The notes below the pieces were generated by a model. That model saw only the letters and a program-made list of their open reading frames with translations. It had not been told where the DNA came from and ran no database searches. Made by a program: the position numbers and the translations under genes. Source: Taudactylus pleione (lineage: Eukaryota; Chordata; Amphibia; Anura; Myobatrachidae). From it: 64,000 bases of DNA. Below, in pieces: positions 46,756 through 58,790 of this stretch (position 1 is its first letter; every line of letters starts with the position of its first letter). The stretch lies in the NCBI GenBank assembly GCA_031769625.1, contig JAUIMM010002022.1, positions 62,001 through 126,000 of the forward strand. Reading direction: 5' to 3'.

Positions 46756-49700
46756 CACAGACCAAGACCCACAAATGTGATGTGAAATGGTTTTTCTCCC
46801 ATGTTGCTTTTAAGAGAAAACAGCAAATGCAAGTTTTAGGCCAAAATGCATTGAAAGCAATGGAAATAACAAAAGTCCATACTTTGTGATATCTCCTCTT
46901 GTAGCAAACACAGACAGCTCAAAATTGCACTGGATGTGTTGAAGACCAAGACCCACAAATATGATGTGAAAAGGTTTTTCTCCCATGTTGCGTTTAAGAG
47001 AAAACAGCAAATGCACGTTTTAGGCCAAAATGCATTGAAAGCAATGGAAACAACAAAAGCGCATACTTTGTGATATCTCCTCTTGTAGCAAACACAGACA
47101 GCTCAAAATTTCACTGGATGTGTTGAAGACCAAGACCCACAAATGTGATGTGAAATGGTTTTTCTCCCATGTTGCGTTTAAGAGAAAACAGCAAATGCAC
47201 GTTTTAGGCCAAAATGCTTTGAAAGCAATGGAAACAACAAAAGCGCATACTTTGTGATATCTCCTCTTGTAGCAAACACAGACAGCTCAAAATTTCACTG
47301 GATGTGTTGAAGACCAAAACCCACAAATGTGATGTGAAATGGTTTTTCTCCCATGTTGCATTTAAGAGAAAACAGCAAATGCAAGTTTTAGGCCAAAATG
47401 CATTGAAAGCAATGGAAATAACAAAAGCGCATACTTTGTGATATCTCCTCTTGTAGCAAACACAGACAGCTCAAAATTTCACTGGATGTGTTGAAGACCA
47501 AGACCCACAAATGTGATGTGAAATGGTTTTTCTCCCATGTTGCGTTTAAGAGAAAACAGCAAATGCACGTTTTAGGCCAAAATGCTTTGAAAGCAATGGA
47601 AACAACAAAAGCGCATACTTTGTGATATCTCCTCTTGTAGCAAACACAGACAGCTCAAAATTTCACTGGATGTGTTGAAGACCAAGACCCACAAATGTGA
47701 TGTGAAATGGTTTTTCTCCCATGTTGCTTTTAAGAGAAAACAGCAAATGCAAGTTTAAGGCCAAAATGCATTGAAAGCAATGGAAATAACAAAAGTCCAT
47801 ACTTTGTGATATCTCCTCTTGTAGCAAACACAGACAGCTCAAAATTGCACTGGATGTGTTGAAGACCAAGACCCACAAATATGATGTGAAAAGGTTTTTA
47901 TCCCATGTTGCGTTTAAGAGAAAACAGCAAATGCACGTTTTAGGCCAAAATGCATTGAAAGCAATGGAAACAACAAAAGCGCATACTTTGTGATATCTCC
48001 TCTTGTAGCAAACACAGACAGCTCAAAATTTCACTGGATGTGTTGAAGACCAAGACCCACAAATGTGATGTGAAATGGTTTTTCTCCCATGTTGCTTTTA
48101 AGAGAAAACAGCAAATGCAAGTTTTAGGCCAAAATGCATTGAAAGCAATGGAAATAACAAAAGTCCATACTTTGTGATATCTCCTCTTGTAGCAAACACA
48201 GACAGCTCAAAATTGCACTGGATGTGTTGAAGACCAAGACCCACAAATGTGATGTGAAATGGTTTTTCTCCCATGTTGCGTTTAAGAGAAAACAGCAAAT
48301 GCACGTTTTAGGCCAAAATGCTTTGAAAGCAATGGAAACAACAAAAGCGCATACTTTGTGATATCCCCTCTTGTAGCAAACACAGACAGCTCAAAATTTC
48401 ACTGGATGTGTTGAAGACCAAGACCCACAAATGTGATGTGAAATGGTTTTTCTCCCATGTTGCGTTTAAGAGAAAACAGCAAATGCACGTTTTAGGCCAA
48501 AATGCATTGAAAGCAATGGAAACAACAAAAGAGCATAATTTGTGTTATCTCCTCTTGTAGCAAACACAGACAGCTCAAAATTTCACTGGATGTGTTGAAG
48601 ACCAAAACCCACAAATGTGATGTGAAATGGTTTTTCTCCCATGTTGCATTTAAGAGAAAACAGCAAATGCAAGTTTTAGGCCAAAATGCATGGAAAGCAA
48701 TGTAAATAACAAAAGCGCATACTTTGTTATATCTCCTCTTGTAGCAAACACAGACAGCTCAAAATTTCACTGGATGTGTTGAAGACCAAGACCCACAAAT
48801 GTGATGTGAAATGGTTTTTCTCCCATGTTGCGTTTAAGAGAAAACAGCAAATGCACGTTTTAGGCCAAAATGCATTGAAAGCAATGGAAACAACAAAAGA
48901 GCATACTTTGTGTTATCTCCTCTTGTAGCAAACACAGACAGCTCAAAATTTCACTGGATGTGTTGAAGACCAAAACCCACAAATGTGATGTGAAATGGTT
49001 TTTCTCCCATGTTGCATTTAAGAGAAAACAGCAAATGCAAGTTTTAGGCCAAAATGCATTGAAAGCAATGGAAATAACAAAAGCGCATACTTTGTGATAT
49101 CTCCTCTTGTAGCAAACACAGACAGCTCAAAATTTCACTGGATGTGTTGAAGACCAAGACCCACAAATGTGATGTGAAATGGTTTTTCTCCCATGTTGCT
49201 TTTAAGAGAAAACAGCAAATGCAAGTTTTAGGCCAAAATGCATTGAAAGCAATGGAAATAACAAAAGTCCATACTTTGTGATATCTCCTCTTGTAGCAAA
49301 CACAGAGAGCTCAAAATTGCACTGGATGTGTTGAAGACCAAGACCCACAAATGTGATGTGAAATGGTTTTTCTCCCATGTTGCGTTTAAGAGAAAACAGC
49401 AAATGCACGTTTTAGGCCAAAATGCATTGAAAGCAATGAAAACAACAAAAGCGCATACTTTGTGATATCTCCTCTTGTAGCAAACACAGACAGCTCAAAA
49501 TTTCACTGGATGTGTTGAAGACCAAGACCCACAAATGTGATGTGAAATGGTTTTTCTCCCATGTTGCGTTTAAGAGAAAACAGCAAATGCAAGTTTTAGG
49601 CCAAAATGCTTTGAAAGCAATGGAAACAACAAAAGCGCATACTTTGTGATATCTCCTCTTGTAGCAAACACAGACAGCTCAAAATTTCACTGGATGTGTT

Positions 49701-50109
49701 GAAGACCAAGACCCACAAATCTGATGTGAAATGGTTTTTCTCTCATGTTGCGTTTAAGAGAAAACAGCAAATGCACGTTTTAGGCCAAAATGCTTTGAAA
49801 GCAATGGAAACAACAAAAGCGCATACTTTGTGATATCTCCTCTTGTAGCAAACACAGACAGCTCAAAATTTCACTGGATGTGTTGAAGACCAAGACCCAC
49901 AAATGTGATGTGAAATGGTTTTTCTCCCATGTTGCGTTTAAGAGAAAACAGCAACTGCACGTTTTAGGCCAAAATGCTTTGAAAGCAATGGAAACAACAA
50001 AAGCGCATACTTTGTGATATCTCCTCTTGTAGCAAACACAGACAGCTCAAAATTTCACTGGATGTGTTGAAGACCAAGACCCACAAATGTGATGTGAAAT
50101 GGTTTTTCT

Positions 50110-51590
50110 CCCATGTTGCGTTTAAGAGAAAACAGCAAATGCACGTTTTAGGCCAAAATGCATTGAAAGCAATGGAAATAACAAAAGTCCATACTTTGTG
50201 ATATCTCCTCTTGTAGCAAACACAGACAGCTCAAAATTGCACTGGATGTGTTGAAGACCAAGACCCACAAATGTGATGTGAAATGGTTTTTCTCCCATGT
50301 TGCGTTTAAGAGAAAACAGCAAATGCAAGTTTTAGGCCAAAATGCATTGAAAGCAATGAAAACAACAAAAGCTCATACTTTGTGATATCTCCTCTTGTAG
50401 CAAACACAGACAGTTCAAAATTTCACTGGATGTGTTGAAGACCAAGACCCACAAATGTGATGTGAAATGGTTTTTCTCCCATGTTGCGTTTAAGAGAAAA
50501 CAGCAAATGCACGTTTTAGGCCAAAATGCTTTGAAAGCAATGGAAACAACAAAAGCGCATACTTTGTGATATCTCCTCTTGTAGCAAACACAGACAGCTC
50601 AAAATTTCACTGGATGTGTTGAAGACCAAGACTCACAAATGTGATGTGAAATGGTTTTTCTCCCATGTTGCGTTTAAGAGAAAACAGCAAATGCACGTTT
50701 TAGGCCAAAATGCTTTGAAAGCAATGGAAACAACAAAAGAGCATACTTTGTGTTATCTCCTCTTGTAGCAAACACAGACAGCTCAAAATTTCACTGGATG
50801 TGTTGAAGACCAAAACCCACAAATGTGATGTGAAATGGTATTCTCCCATGTTGCGTTTAAGAGAAAACAGCAAATGCAAGTTTTAGGCCAAAATGCATTG
50901 AAAGCAATGGAAATAACAAAAGCGCATACTTTGTGATATCTCCTCTTGTAGCAAACACAGACAGCTCAAAATTTCACTGGATGTGTTGAAGACCAAGACC
51001 CACAAATGTGATGTGAAATGGTTTTTCTCCCATGTTGCGTTTAAGAGAAAACAGCAAATGCTCATTTTATGCCAAAATGCATTGAAAGCAATGGAAACAA
51101 CAAAAGCGCATACTTTGTGATATCTCCTCTTGTAGCAAACACAGACAGCTCAAAATTTCACTGGATGTGTTGAAGACCAAGACCCACAAATGTGATGTGA
51201 AATGGTTTTTCTCCCATGTTGCTTTTAAGAGAAAACAGCAAATGCAAGTTTAAGGCCAAAATGCATTGAAAGCAATGGAAATAACAAAAGTCCATACTTT
51301 GTGATATCTCCTCTTGTAGCAAACACAGACAGCTCAAAATTGCACTGGATGTGTTGAAGACCAAGACCCACAAATATGATGTGAAAAGGTTTTTCTCCCA
51401 TGTTGCGTTTAAGAGAAAACAGCAAATGCACGTTTTAGGCCAAAATGCATTGAAAGCAATGGAAACAACAAAAGCGCATACTTTGTGATATCCCCTCTTG
51501 TAGCAAACACAGACAGCTCAAAATTTCACTGGATGTGTTGAAGACCAAGACCCACAAATGTGATGTGAAATGGTTTTTCTCCCATGTTGC
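50110..51590. repeat. Higher-order block G, copy 1 (recurs +4,966 bp)
   Basis: About 1.48 kb recurs at 55,076-56,556, 27 monomers minus 2 bp. Shared order: TCC-type monomer, AAAAGCTCATAC (50,370 and 55,336), the GGTATTCTCCC monomer (50,837 and 55,803), CTCATTTTATGCC, and CAAGTTTAAGG (51,245 and 56,211). The GCTCATAC part appears a third time near 61,038. Confidence 0.78.
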
Positions 51591-53600
51591 GTTTAAGAGA
51601 AAACAGCAAATGCACGTTTTAGGCCAAAATGCATTGAAAGCAATGGAAACAACAAAAGAGCATATTTTCTGTTATCTCCTCTTGTAGCAAACACAGACAG
51701 CTCAAAATTTCCCTGGATGTGTTGAAGACCAAAACCCACAAATGTGATGTGAAATGGTTTTTCTCCCATGTTGCATTTAAGAGAAAACAGCAAATGCAAG
51801 TTTTAGGCCAAAATGCATTGAAAGCAATGTAAATAACAAAAGCGCATACTTTGTGATATCTCCTCTTGTAGCAAACACAGACAGCTCAAAATTTCACTGG
51901 ATGTGTTGAAGACCAAGACCCACAAATGTGATGTGAAATGGTTTTTCTCCCATGTTGCGTTTAAGAGAAAACAGCAAATGCACGTTTTAGGCCAAAATGC
52001 TTTGAAAGCAATGGAAACAACAAAAGCGCATACTTTGTGATATCTCCTCTTGTAGCAAACACAGACAGCACAAAATTTCACTGGATGTGTTGAAGACCAA
52101 GACCCACAAATGTGATGTGAAATGGTTTTTCTCCCATGTTGCTTTTAAGAGAAAACAGCAAATGCAAATTTTAGGCCAAAATGCATTGAAAGCAATGGAA
52201 ATAACAATCCATACTTTGTGATATCTCCTCTTGTAGCAAACACAGACAGCTCAAAATTGCACTGGATGTGTTGAAGACCAAGACCCACAAATGTGATGTG
52301 AAATGGTTTTTCTCCCATGTTGCGTTTAAGAGAAAACAGCAAATGCACGTTTTAGGCCAAAATGCTTTGAAAGCAATGAAAACTACAAAAGCGCATACTT
52401 TGTGATATCTCCTCTTGTAGCAAAAACACAGACAGCTCAAAATTTCACTGGATGTGTTGAAGACCAAGACCCACAAATGTGATGTGAAATGGTTTTTCTC
52501 CCATGTTGCGTTTAAGAGAAAACAGCAAATGCTCATTTTATGCCAAAATGCATTGAAAGCAATGGAAACAACAAAAGCGCATACTTTGTGATATCTCCTC
52601 TTGTAGCAAACACAGACAGCTCAAAATTTCACTGGATGTGTTGAAGACCAAGACCCACAAATGTGATGTGAAATGGTTTTTCTCCCATGTTGCTTTTAAG
52701 AGAAAACAGCAAATGCAAGTTTTAGGCCAAAATGCATTGAAAGCAATGGAAATAACAAAAGTCCATACTTTGTGATATCTCCTCTTGTAGCAAACACAGA
52801 CAGCTCAAAATTGCACTGGATGTGTTGAAGACCAAGACCCACAAATATGATGTGAAAAGGTTTTTCTCCCATGTTGCGTTTAAGAGAAAACAGCAAATGC
52901 ACGTTTTAGGCCAAAATGCATTGAAAGCAATGGAAACAACAAAAGCGCATACTTTGTGATATCTCCTCTTGTAGCAAACACAGACAGCTCAAAATTTCAC
53001 TGGATGTGTTGAAGACCAAGACCCACAAATGTGATGTGAAATGGTTTTTCTCCCATGTTGCGTTTAAGAGAAAACAGCAAATGCACGTTTTAGGCCAAAA
53101 TGCTTTGAAAGCAATGGAAACAACAAAAGCGCATACTTTGTGATATCTCCTCTTGTAGCAAACACAGACAGCTCAAAATTTCACTGGATGTGTTGAAGAC
53201 CAAAACCCACAAATGTGATGTGAAATGGTTTTTCTCCCATGTTGCATTTAAGAGAAAACAGCAAATGCAAGTTTTAGGCCAAAATGCATTGAAAGCAATG
53301 GAAATAACAAAAGCGCATACTTTGTGATATCTCCTCTTGTAGCAAACACAGACAGCTCAAAATTTCACTGGATGTGTTGAAGACCAAGACCCACAAATGT
53401 GATGTGAAATGGTTTTTCTCCCATGTTGCGTTTAAGAGAAAACAGCAAATGCACGTTTTAGGCCAAAATGCTTTGAAAGCAATGGAAACAACAAAAGCGC
53501 ATACTTTGTGATATCTCCTCTTGTAGCAAACACAGACAGCTCAAAATTTCACTGGATGTGTTGAAGACCAAGACCCACAAATGTGATGTGAAATGGTTTT
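51478..53600. repeat. Empty-site paralogue of the LINE locus, copy 1
   Basis: Continuous satellite matching 38,500-39,667 joined directly to 46,760-47,714. The LINE junction corresponds to 52,645/52,646. The right side repeats the monomer order after the insertion: TTGCTTTT/CAAG, AAATATG/AAAAGG, CTTTG, CCAAAACCC, then CTTTG. It differs at a few positions, for example CAAGTTTTAGG here against CAAGTTTAAGG at 47,751. Confidence 0.88.
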
Positions 53601-56600
53601 TCTCCCATGTTGCTTTTAAGAGAAAACAGCAAATGCAAGTTTTAGGCCAAAATGCATTGAAAGCAATGGAAATAACAAAAGTCCATACTTTGTGATATCT
53701 CCTCTTGTAGCAAACACAGACAGCTCAAAATTGCACTGGATGTGTTGAAGACCAAGACCCACAAATGTGATGTGAAATGGTTTTTCTCCCATGTTGCGTT
53801 TAAGAGAAAACAGCAAATGCACGTTTTAGGCCAAAATGCATTGAAAGCAATGGAAACAACAAAAGCGCATACTTTGTGATATCTCCTCTTGTAGCAAACA
53901 CAGACAGCTCAAAATTTCACTGGATGTGTTGAAGACCAAGACCCAAAAATGTGATGTGAAATGGTTTTTCTCCCATGTTGCGTTTAAGAGAAAACAGCAA
54001 ATGCAAGTTTTAGGCCAAAATGCATTGAAAGCAATGAAAACAACAAAAGCGCATACTTTGTGATATCTCCTCTTGTAGCAAACACAGACAGCTCAAAATT
54101 TCACTGGATGTGTTGAAGACCAAGACCCACAAATGTGATGTGAAATGGTTTTTCTCCCATGTTGCGTTTAAGAGAAAACAGCAAATGCACGTTTTAGGCC
54201 AAAATGCTTTGAAAGCAATGGAAACAACAAAAGCGCATACTTTGTGATATCTCCTCTTGTAGCAAACACAGACAGCTCAAAATTTCACTGGATGTGTTGA
54301 AGACCAAGACCCACAAATGTGATGTGAAATGGTTTTTCTCCCATGTTGCGTTTAAGAGAAAACAGCAAATGCACGTTTTAGGCCAAAATGCATTGAAAGC
54401 AATGGAAACAACAAAAGAGCATACTTTGTGTTATCTCCTCTTGTAGCAAACACAGACAGCTCAAAATTTCACTGGATGTGTTGAAGACCAAAACCCACAA
54501 ATGTGATGTGAAATGGTTTTTCTCCCATGTTGCATTTAAGAGAAAACAGCAAATGCAAGTTTTAGGCCAAAATGCATTGAAAGCAATGGAAATAACAAAA
54601 GCGCATACTTTGTGATATCTCCTCTTGTAGCAAACACAGACAGCTCAAAATTTCACTGGATGTGTTGAAGACCAAGACCCACAAATGTGATGTGAAATGG
54701 TTTTTCTCCCATGTTGTGTTTAAGAGAAAACAGCAAATGCACGTTTTAGGCCAAAATGCTTTGAAAGCAATGGAAACAACAAAAGCGCATACTTTGTGAT
54801 ATCTCCTCTTGTAGCAAACACAGACAGCTCAACATTTCACTGGATGTGTTGAAGACCAAGACCCACAAATGTGATGTGAAATGGTTTTTCTCCCATGTTG
54901 CTTTTAAGAGAAAACAGCAAATGCAAGTTTTAGGCCAAAATGCATTGAAAGCAATGGAAATAACAAAAGTCCATACTTTGTGATATCTCCTCTTGTAGCA
55001 AACACAGACAGCTCAAAATTGCACTGGATGTGTTGAAGACCAAGACCCACAAATGTGATGTGAAATGGTTTTTCTCCCATGTTGCGTTTAAGAGAAAACA
55101 GCAAATGCACGTTTTAGGCCAAAATGCATTGAAAGCAATGGAAATAACAAAAGTCCATACTTTGTGATATCTCCTCTTGTAGCAAACACAGACAGCTCAA
55201 AATTGCACTGGATGTGTTGAAGACCAAGACCCACAAATGTGATGTGAAATGGTTTTTCTCCCATGTTGCGTTTAAGAGAAAACAGCAAATGCAAGTTTTA
55301 GGCCAAAATGCATTGAAAGCAATGAAAACAACAAAAGCTCATACTTTGTGATATCTCCTCTTGTAGCAAACACAGACAGCTCAAAATTTCACTGGATGTG
55401 TTGAAGACCAAGACCCACAAATGTGATGTGAAATGGTTTTTCTCCCATGTTGCGTTTAAGAGAAAACAGCAAATGCACGTTTTAGGCCAAAATGCTTTGA
55501 AAGCAATGGAAACAACAAAAGCGCATACTTTGTGATATCTCCTCTTGTAGCAAACACAGACAGCTCAAAATTTCACTGGATGTGTTGAAGACCAAGACCC
55601 ACAAATGTGATGTGAAATGGTTTTTCTCCCATGTTGCGTTTAAGAGAAAACAGCAAATGCACGTTTTAGGCCAAAATGCATTGAAAGCAATGGAAACAAC
55701 AAAAGAGCATACTTTGTGTTATCTCCTCTTGTAGCAAACACAGACAGCTCAAAATTTCACTGGATGTGTTGAAGACCAAAACCCACAAATGTGATGTGAA
55801 ATGGTATTCTCCCATGTTGCATTTAAGAGAAAACAGCAAATGCAAGTTTTAGGCCAAAATGCATTGAAAGCAATGGAAATAACAAAAGCGCATACTTTGT
55901 GATATCTCCTCTTGTAGCAAACACAGACAGCTCAAAATTTCACTGGATGTGTTGAAGACCAAGACCCACAAATGTGATGTGAAATGGTTTTTCTCCCATG
56001 TTGCGTTTAAGAGAAAACAGCAAATGCTCATTTTATGCCAAAATGCATTGAAAGCAATGGAAACAACAAAAGCGCATACTTTGTGATATCTCCTCTTGTA
56101 GCAAACACAGACAGCTCAAAATTTCACTGGATGTGTTGAAGACCAAGACCCACAAATGTGATGTGAAATGGTTTTTCTCCCATGTTGCTTTTAAGAGAAA
56201 ACAGCAAATGCAAGTTTAAGGCCAAAATGCATTGAAAGCAATGGAAATAACAAAAGTCCATACTTTGTGATATCTCCTCTTGTAGCAAACACAGACAGCT
56301 CAAAATTGCACTGGATGTGTTGAAGACCAAGACCCACAAATATGATGTGAAAAGGTTTTTCTCCCATGTTGCGTTTAAGAGAAAACAGCAAATGCACGTT
56401 TTAGGCCAAAATGCATTGAAAGCAATGGAAACAACAAAAGCGCATACTTTGTGATATCTCCTCTTGTAGCAAACACAGACAGCTCAAAATTTCACTGGAT
56501 GTGTTGAAGACCAAGACCCACAAATGTGATGTGAAATGGTTTTTCTCCCATGTTGCTTTTAAGAGAAAACAGCAAATGCAAGTTTTAGGCCAAAATGCAT

Positions 56601-56811
56601 TGAAAGCAATGGAAATAACAAAAGTCCATACTTTGTGATATCTCCTCTTGTAGCAAACACAGACAGCTCAAAATTGCACTGGATGTGTTGAAGACCAAGA
56701 CCCACAAATGTGATGTGAAATGGTTTTTCTCCCATGTTGCGTTTAAGAGAAAACAGCAAATGCACGTTTTAGGCCAAAATGCTTTGAAAGCAATGGAAAC
56801 AACAAAAGCGC

Positions 56812-58790
56812 ATACTTTGTGATATCCCCTCTTGTAGCAAACACAGACAGCTCAAAATTTCACTGGATGTGTTGAAGACCAAGACCCACAAATGTGATGT
56901 GAAATGGTTTTTCTCCCATGTTGCGTTTAAGAGAAAACAGCAAATGCACGTTTTAGGCCAAAATGCATTGAAAGCAATGGAAACAACAAAAGAGCATATT
57001 TTCTGTTATCTCCTCTTGTAGCAAACACAGACAGCTCAAAATTTCACTGGATGTGTTGAAGACCAAAACCCACAAATGTGATGTGAAATGGTTTTTCTCC
57101 CATGTTGCATTTAAGAGAAAACAGCAAATGCAAGTTTTAGGCCAAAATGCATTGAAAGCAATGTAAATAACAAAAGCGCATACTTTGTGATATCTCCTCT
57201 TGTAGCAAACACAGACAGCTCAAAATTTCACTGGATGTGTTGAAGACCAAGACCCACAAATGTGATGTGAAATGGTTTTTCTCCCATGTTGCGTTTAAGA
57301 GAAAACAGCAAATGCACGTTTTAGGCCAAAATGCTTTGAAAGCAATGGAAACAACAAAAGCGCATACTTTGTGATATCTCCTCTTGTAGCAAACACAGAC
57401 AGCTCAAAATTTCACTGGATGTGTTGAAGACCAAGACCCACAAATGTGATGTGAAATGGTTTTTCTCCCATGTTGCTTTTAAGAGAAAACAGCAAATGCA
57501 AGTTTTAGGCCAAAATGCATTGAAAGCAATGGAAATAACAATCCATACTTTGTGATATCTCCTCTTGTAGCAAACACAGACAGCTCAAAATTGCACTGGA
57601 TGTGTTGAAGACCAAGACCCACAAATGTGATGTGAAATGGTTTTTCTCCCATGTTGCGTTTAAGAGAAAACAGCAAATGCACGTTTTAGGCCAAAATGCT
57701 TTGAAAGCAATGAAAACTACAAAAGCGCATACTTTGTGATATCTCCTCTTGTAGCAAAAACACAGACAGCTCAAAATTTCACTGGATGTGTTGAAGACCA
57801 AGACCCACAAATGTGATGTGAAATGGTTTTTCTCCCATGTTGCGTTTAAGAGAAAACAGCAAATGCTCATTTTATGCCAAAATGCATTGAAAGCAATGGA
57901 AACAACAAAAGCGCATACTTTGTGATATCTCCTCTTGTAGCAAACACAGACAGCTCAAAATTTCACTGGATGTGTTGAAGACCAAGACCCACAAATGTGA
58001 TGTGAAATGGTTTTTCTCCCATGTTGCTTTTAAGAGAAAACAGCAAATGCAAGTTTTAGGCCAAAATGCATTGAAAGCAATGGAAATAACAAAAGTCCAT
58101 ACTTTGTGATATCTCCTCTTGTAGCAAACACAGACAGCTCAAAATTGCACTGGATGTGTTGAAGACCAAGACCCACAAATATGATGTGAAAAGGTTTTTC
58201 TCCCATGTTGCGTTTAAGAGAAAACAGCAAATGCACGTTTTAGGCCAAAATGCATTGAAAGCAATGAAAACAACAAAAGCGCATACTTTGTGATATCTCC
58301 TCTTGTAGCAAACACAGACAGCTCAAAATTTCACTGGATGTGTTGAAGACCAAGACCCACAAATGTGATGTGAAATGGTTTTTCTCCCATGTTGCGTTTA
58401 AGAGAAAACAGCAAATGCACGTTTTAGGCCAAAATGCTTTGAAAGCAATGGAAACAACAAAAGCGCATACTTTGTGATATCTCCTCTTGTAGCAAACACA
58501 GACAGCTCAAAATTTCACTGGATGTGTTGAAGACCAAAACCCACAAATGTGATGTGAAATGGTTTTTCTCCCATGTTGCATTTAAGAGAAAACAGCAAAT
58601 GCAAGTTTTAGGCCAAAATGCATTGAAAGCAATGGAAATAACAAAAGCGCATACTTTGTGATATCTCCTCTTGTAGCAAACACAGACAGCTCAAAATTTC
58701 ACTGGATGTGTTGAAGACCAAGACCCACAAATGTGATGTGAAATGGTTTTTCTCCCATGTTGCGTTTAAGAGAAAACAGCAAATGCACGT
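56812..58790. repeat. Empty-site paralogue of the LINE locus, copy 2
   Basis: The second uninterrupted copy, +5,334 bp (29 monomers minus 2) from the first; the LINE junction corresponds to 57,979/57,980. The segment to its left (55,076-56,556) matches 50,110-51,590 at +4,966, so two extra monomers lie between the blocks here. Confidence 0.85.

Larger units (their letters stand above)
39668..46759 (+). mobile_element. Full-length Tx1-like non-LTR (LINE) retrotransposon inserted in satellite
   Basis: A 7,092-bp non-satellite segment with the classic LINE layout: short leader, ORF1 with three CCHC zinc knuckles, ORF2 with APE endonuclease and reverse transcriptase, then a 3' region. There are no long terminal repeats, integrase, protease or RNase H. 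Both frames are uninterrupted, so the copy is probably young. Assignment to the Tx1 group of the L1 clade rests on the ORF1 knuckle array and the ORF2 style (APE + RT + C-terminal Cys/His motif); a tree would be needed to prove it. Boundaries come from comparison with the empty paralogous site at 52,640-52,646. The 5' edge could be up to 5 bp earlier because base 39,663 is C where the satellite has T. The 3' edge is ambiguous by up to about 3 bp because AGAC is shared by element and target. There is no poly(A) tail and no target-site duplication beyond a possible single A. Confidence 0.95.
46362..46759 (+). other. LINE 3' region
   Basis: This 398-bp non-coding tail follows the ORF2 TGA. It has an ordinary first part, a strongly G-rich middle (46,544-46,607) and an AT-rich end rich in ATATT/TAAAT from about 46,660. 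It finishes with AATAAA (46,750-46,755) and CACA before satellite resumes. In LINEs the 3' end is what the reverse transcriptase recognises. Here the terminal bases resemble satellite sequence instead of ending in a poly(A) or simple-repeat tail. Confidence 0.85.

Noticed and set aside
39668..46759. LTR retrotransposon or endogenous retrovirus
   Set aside because: There are no terminal repeats, primer-binding site, protease, integrase or RNase H; the APE endonuclease and RT order is that of a LINE.
39660..46765. Assembly chimera explaining the LINE
   Set aside because: The two flanks join perfectly in sequence and register to two independent empty copies, which a random misjoin would not produce. 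Reads are still needed for formal proof.
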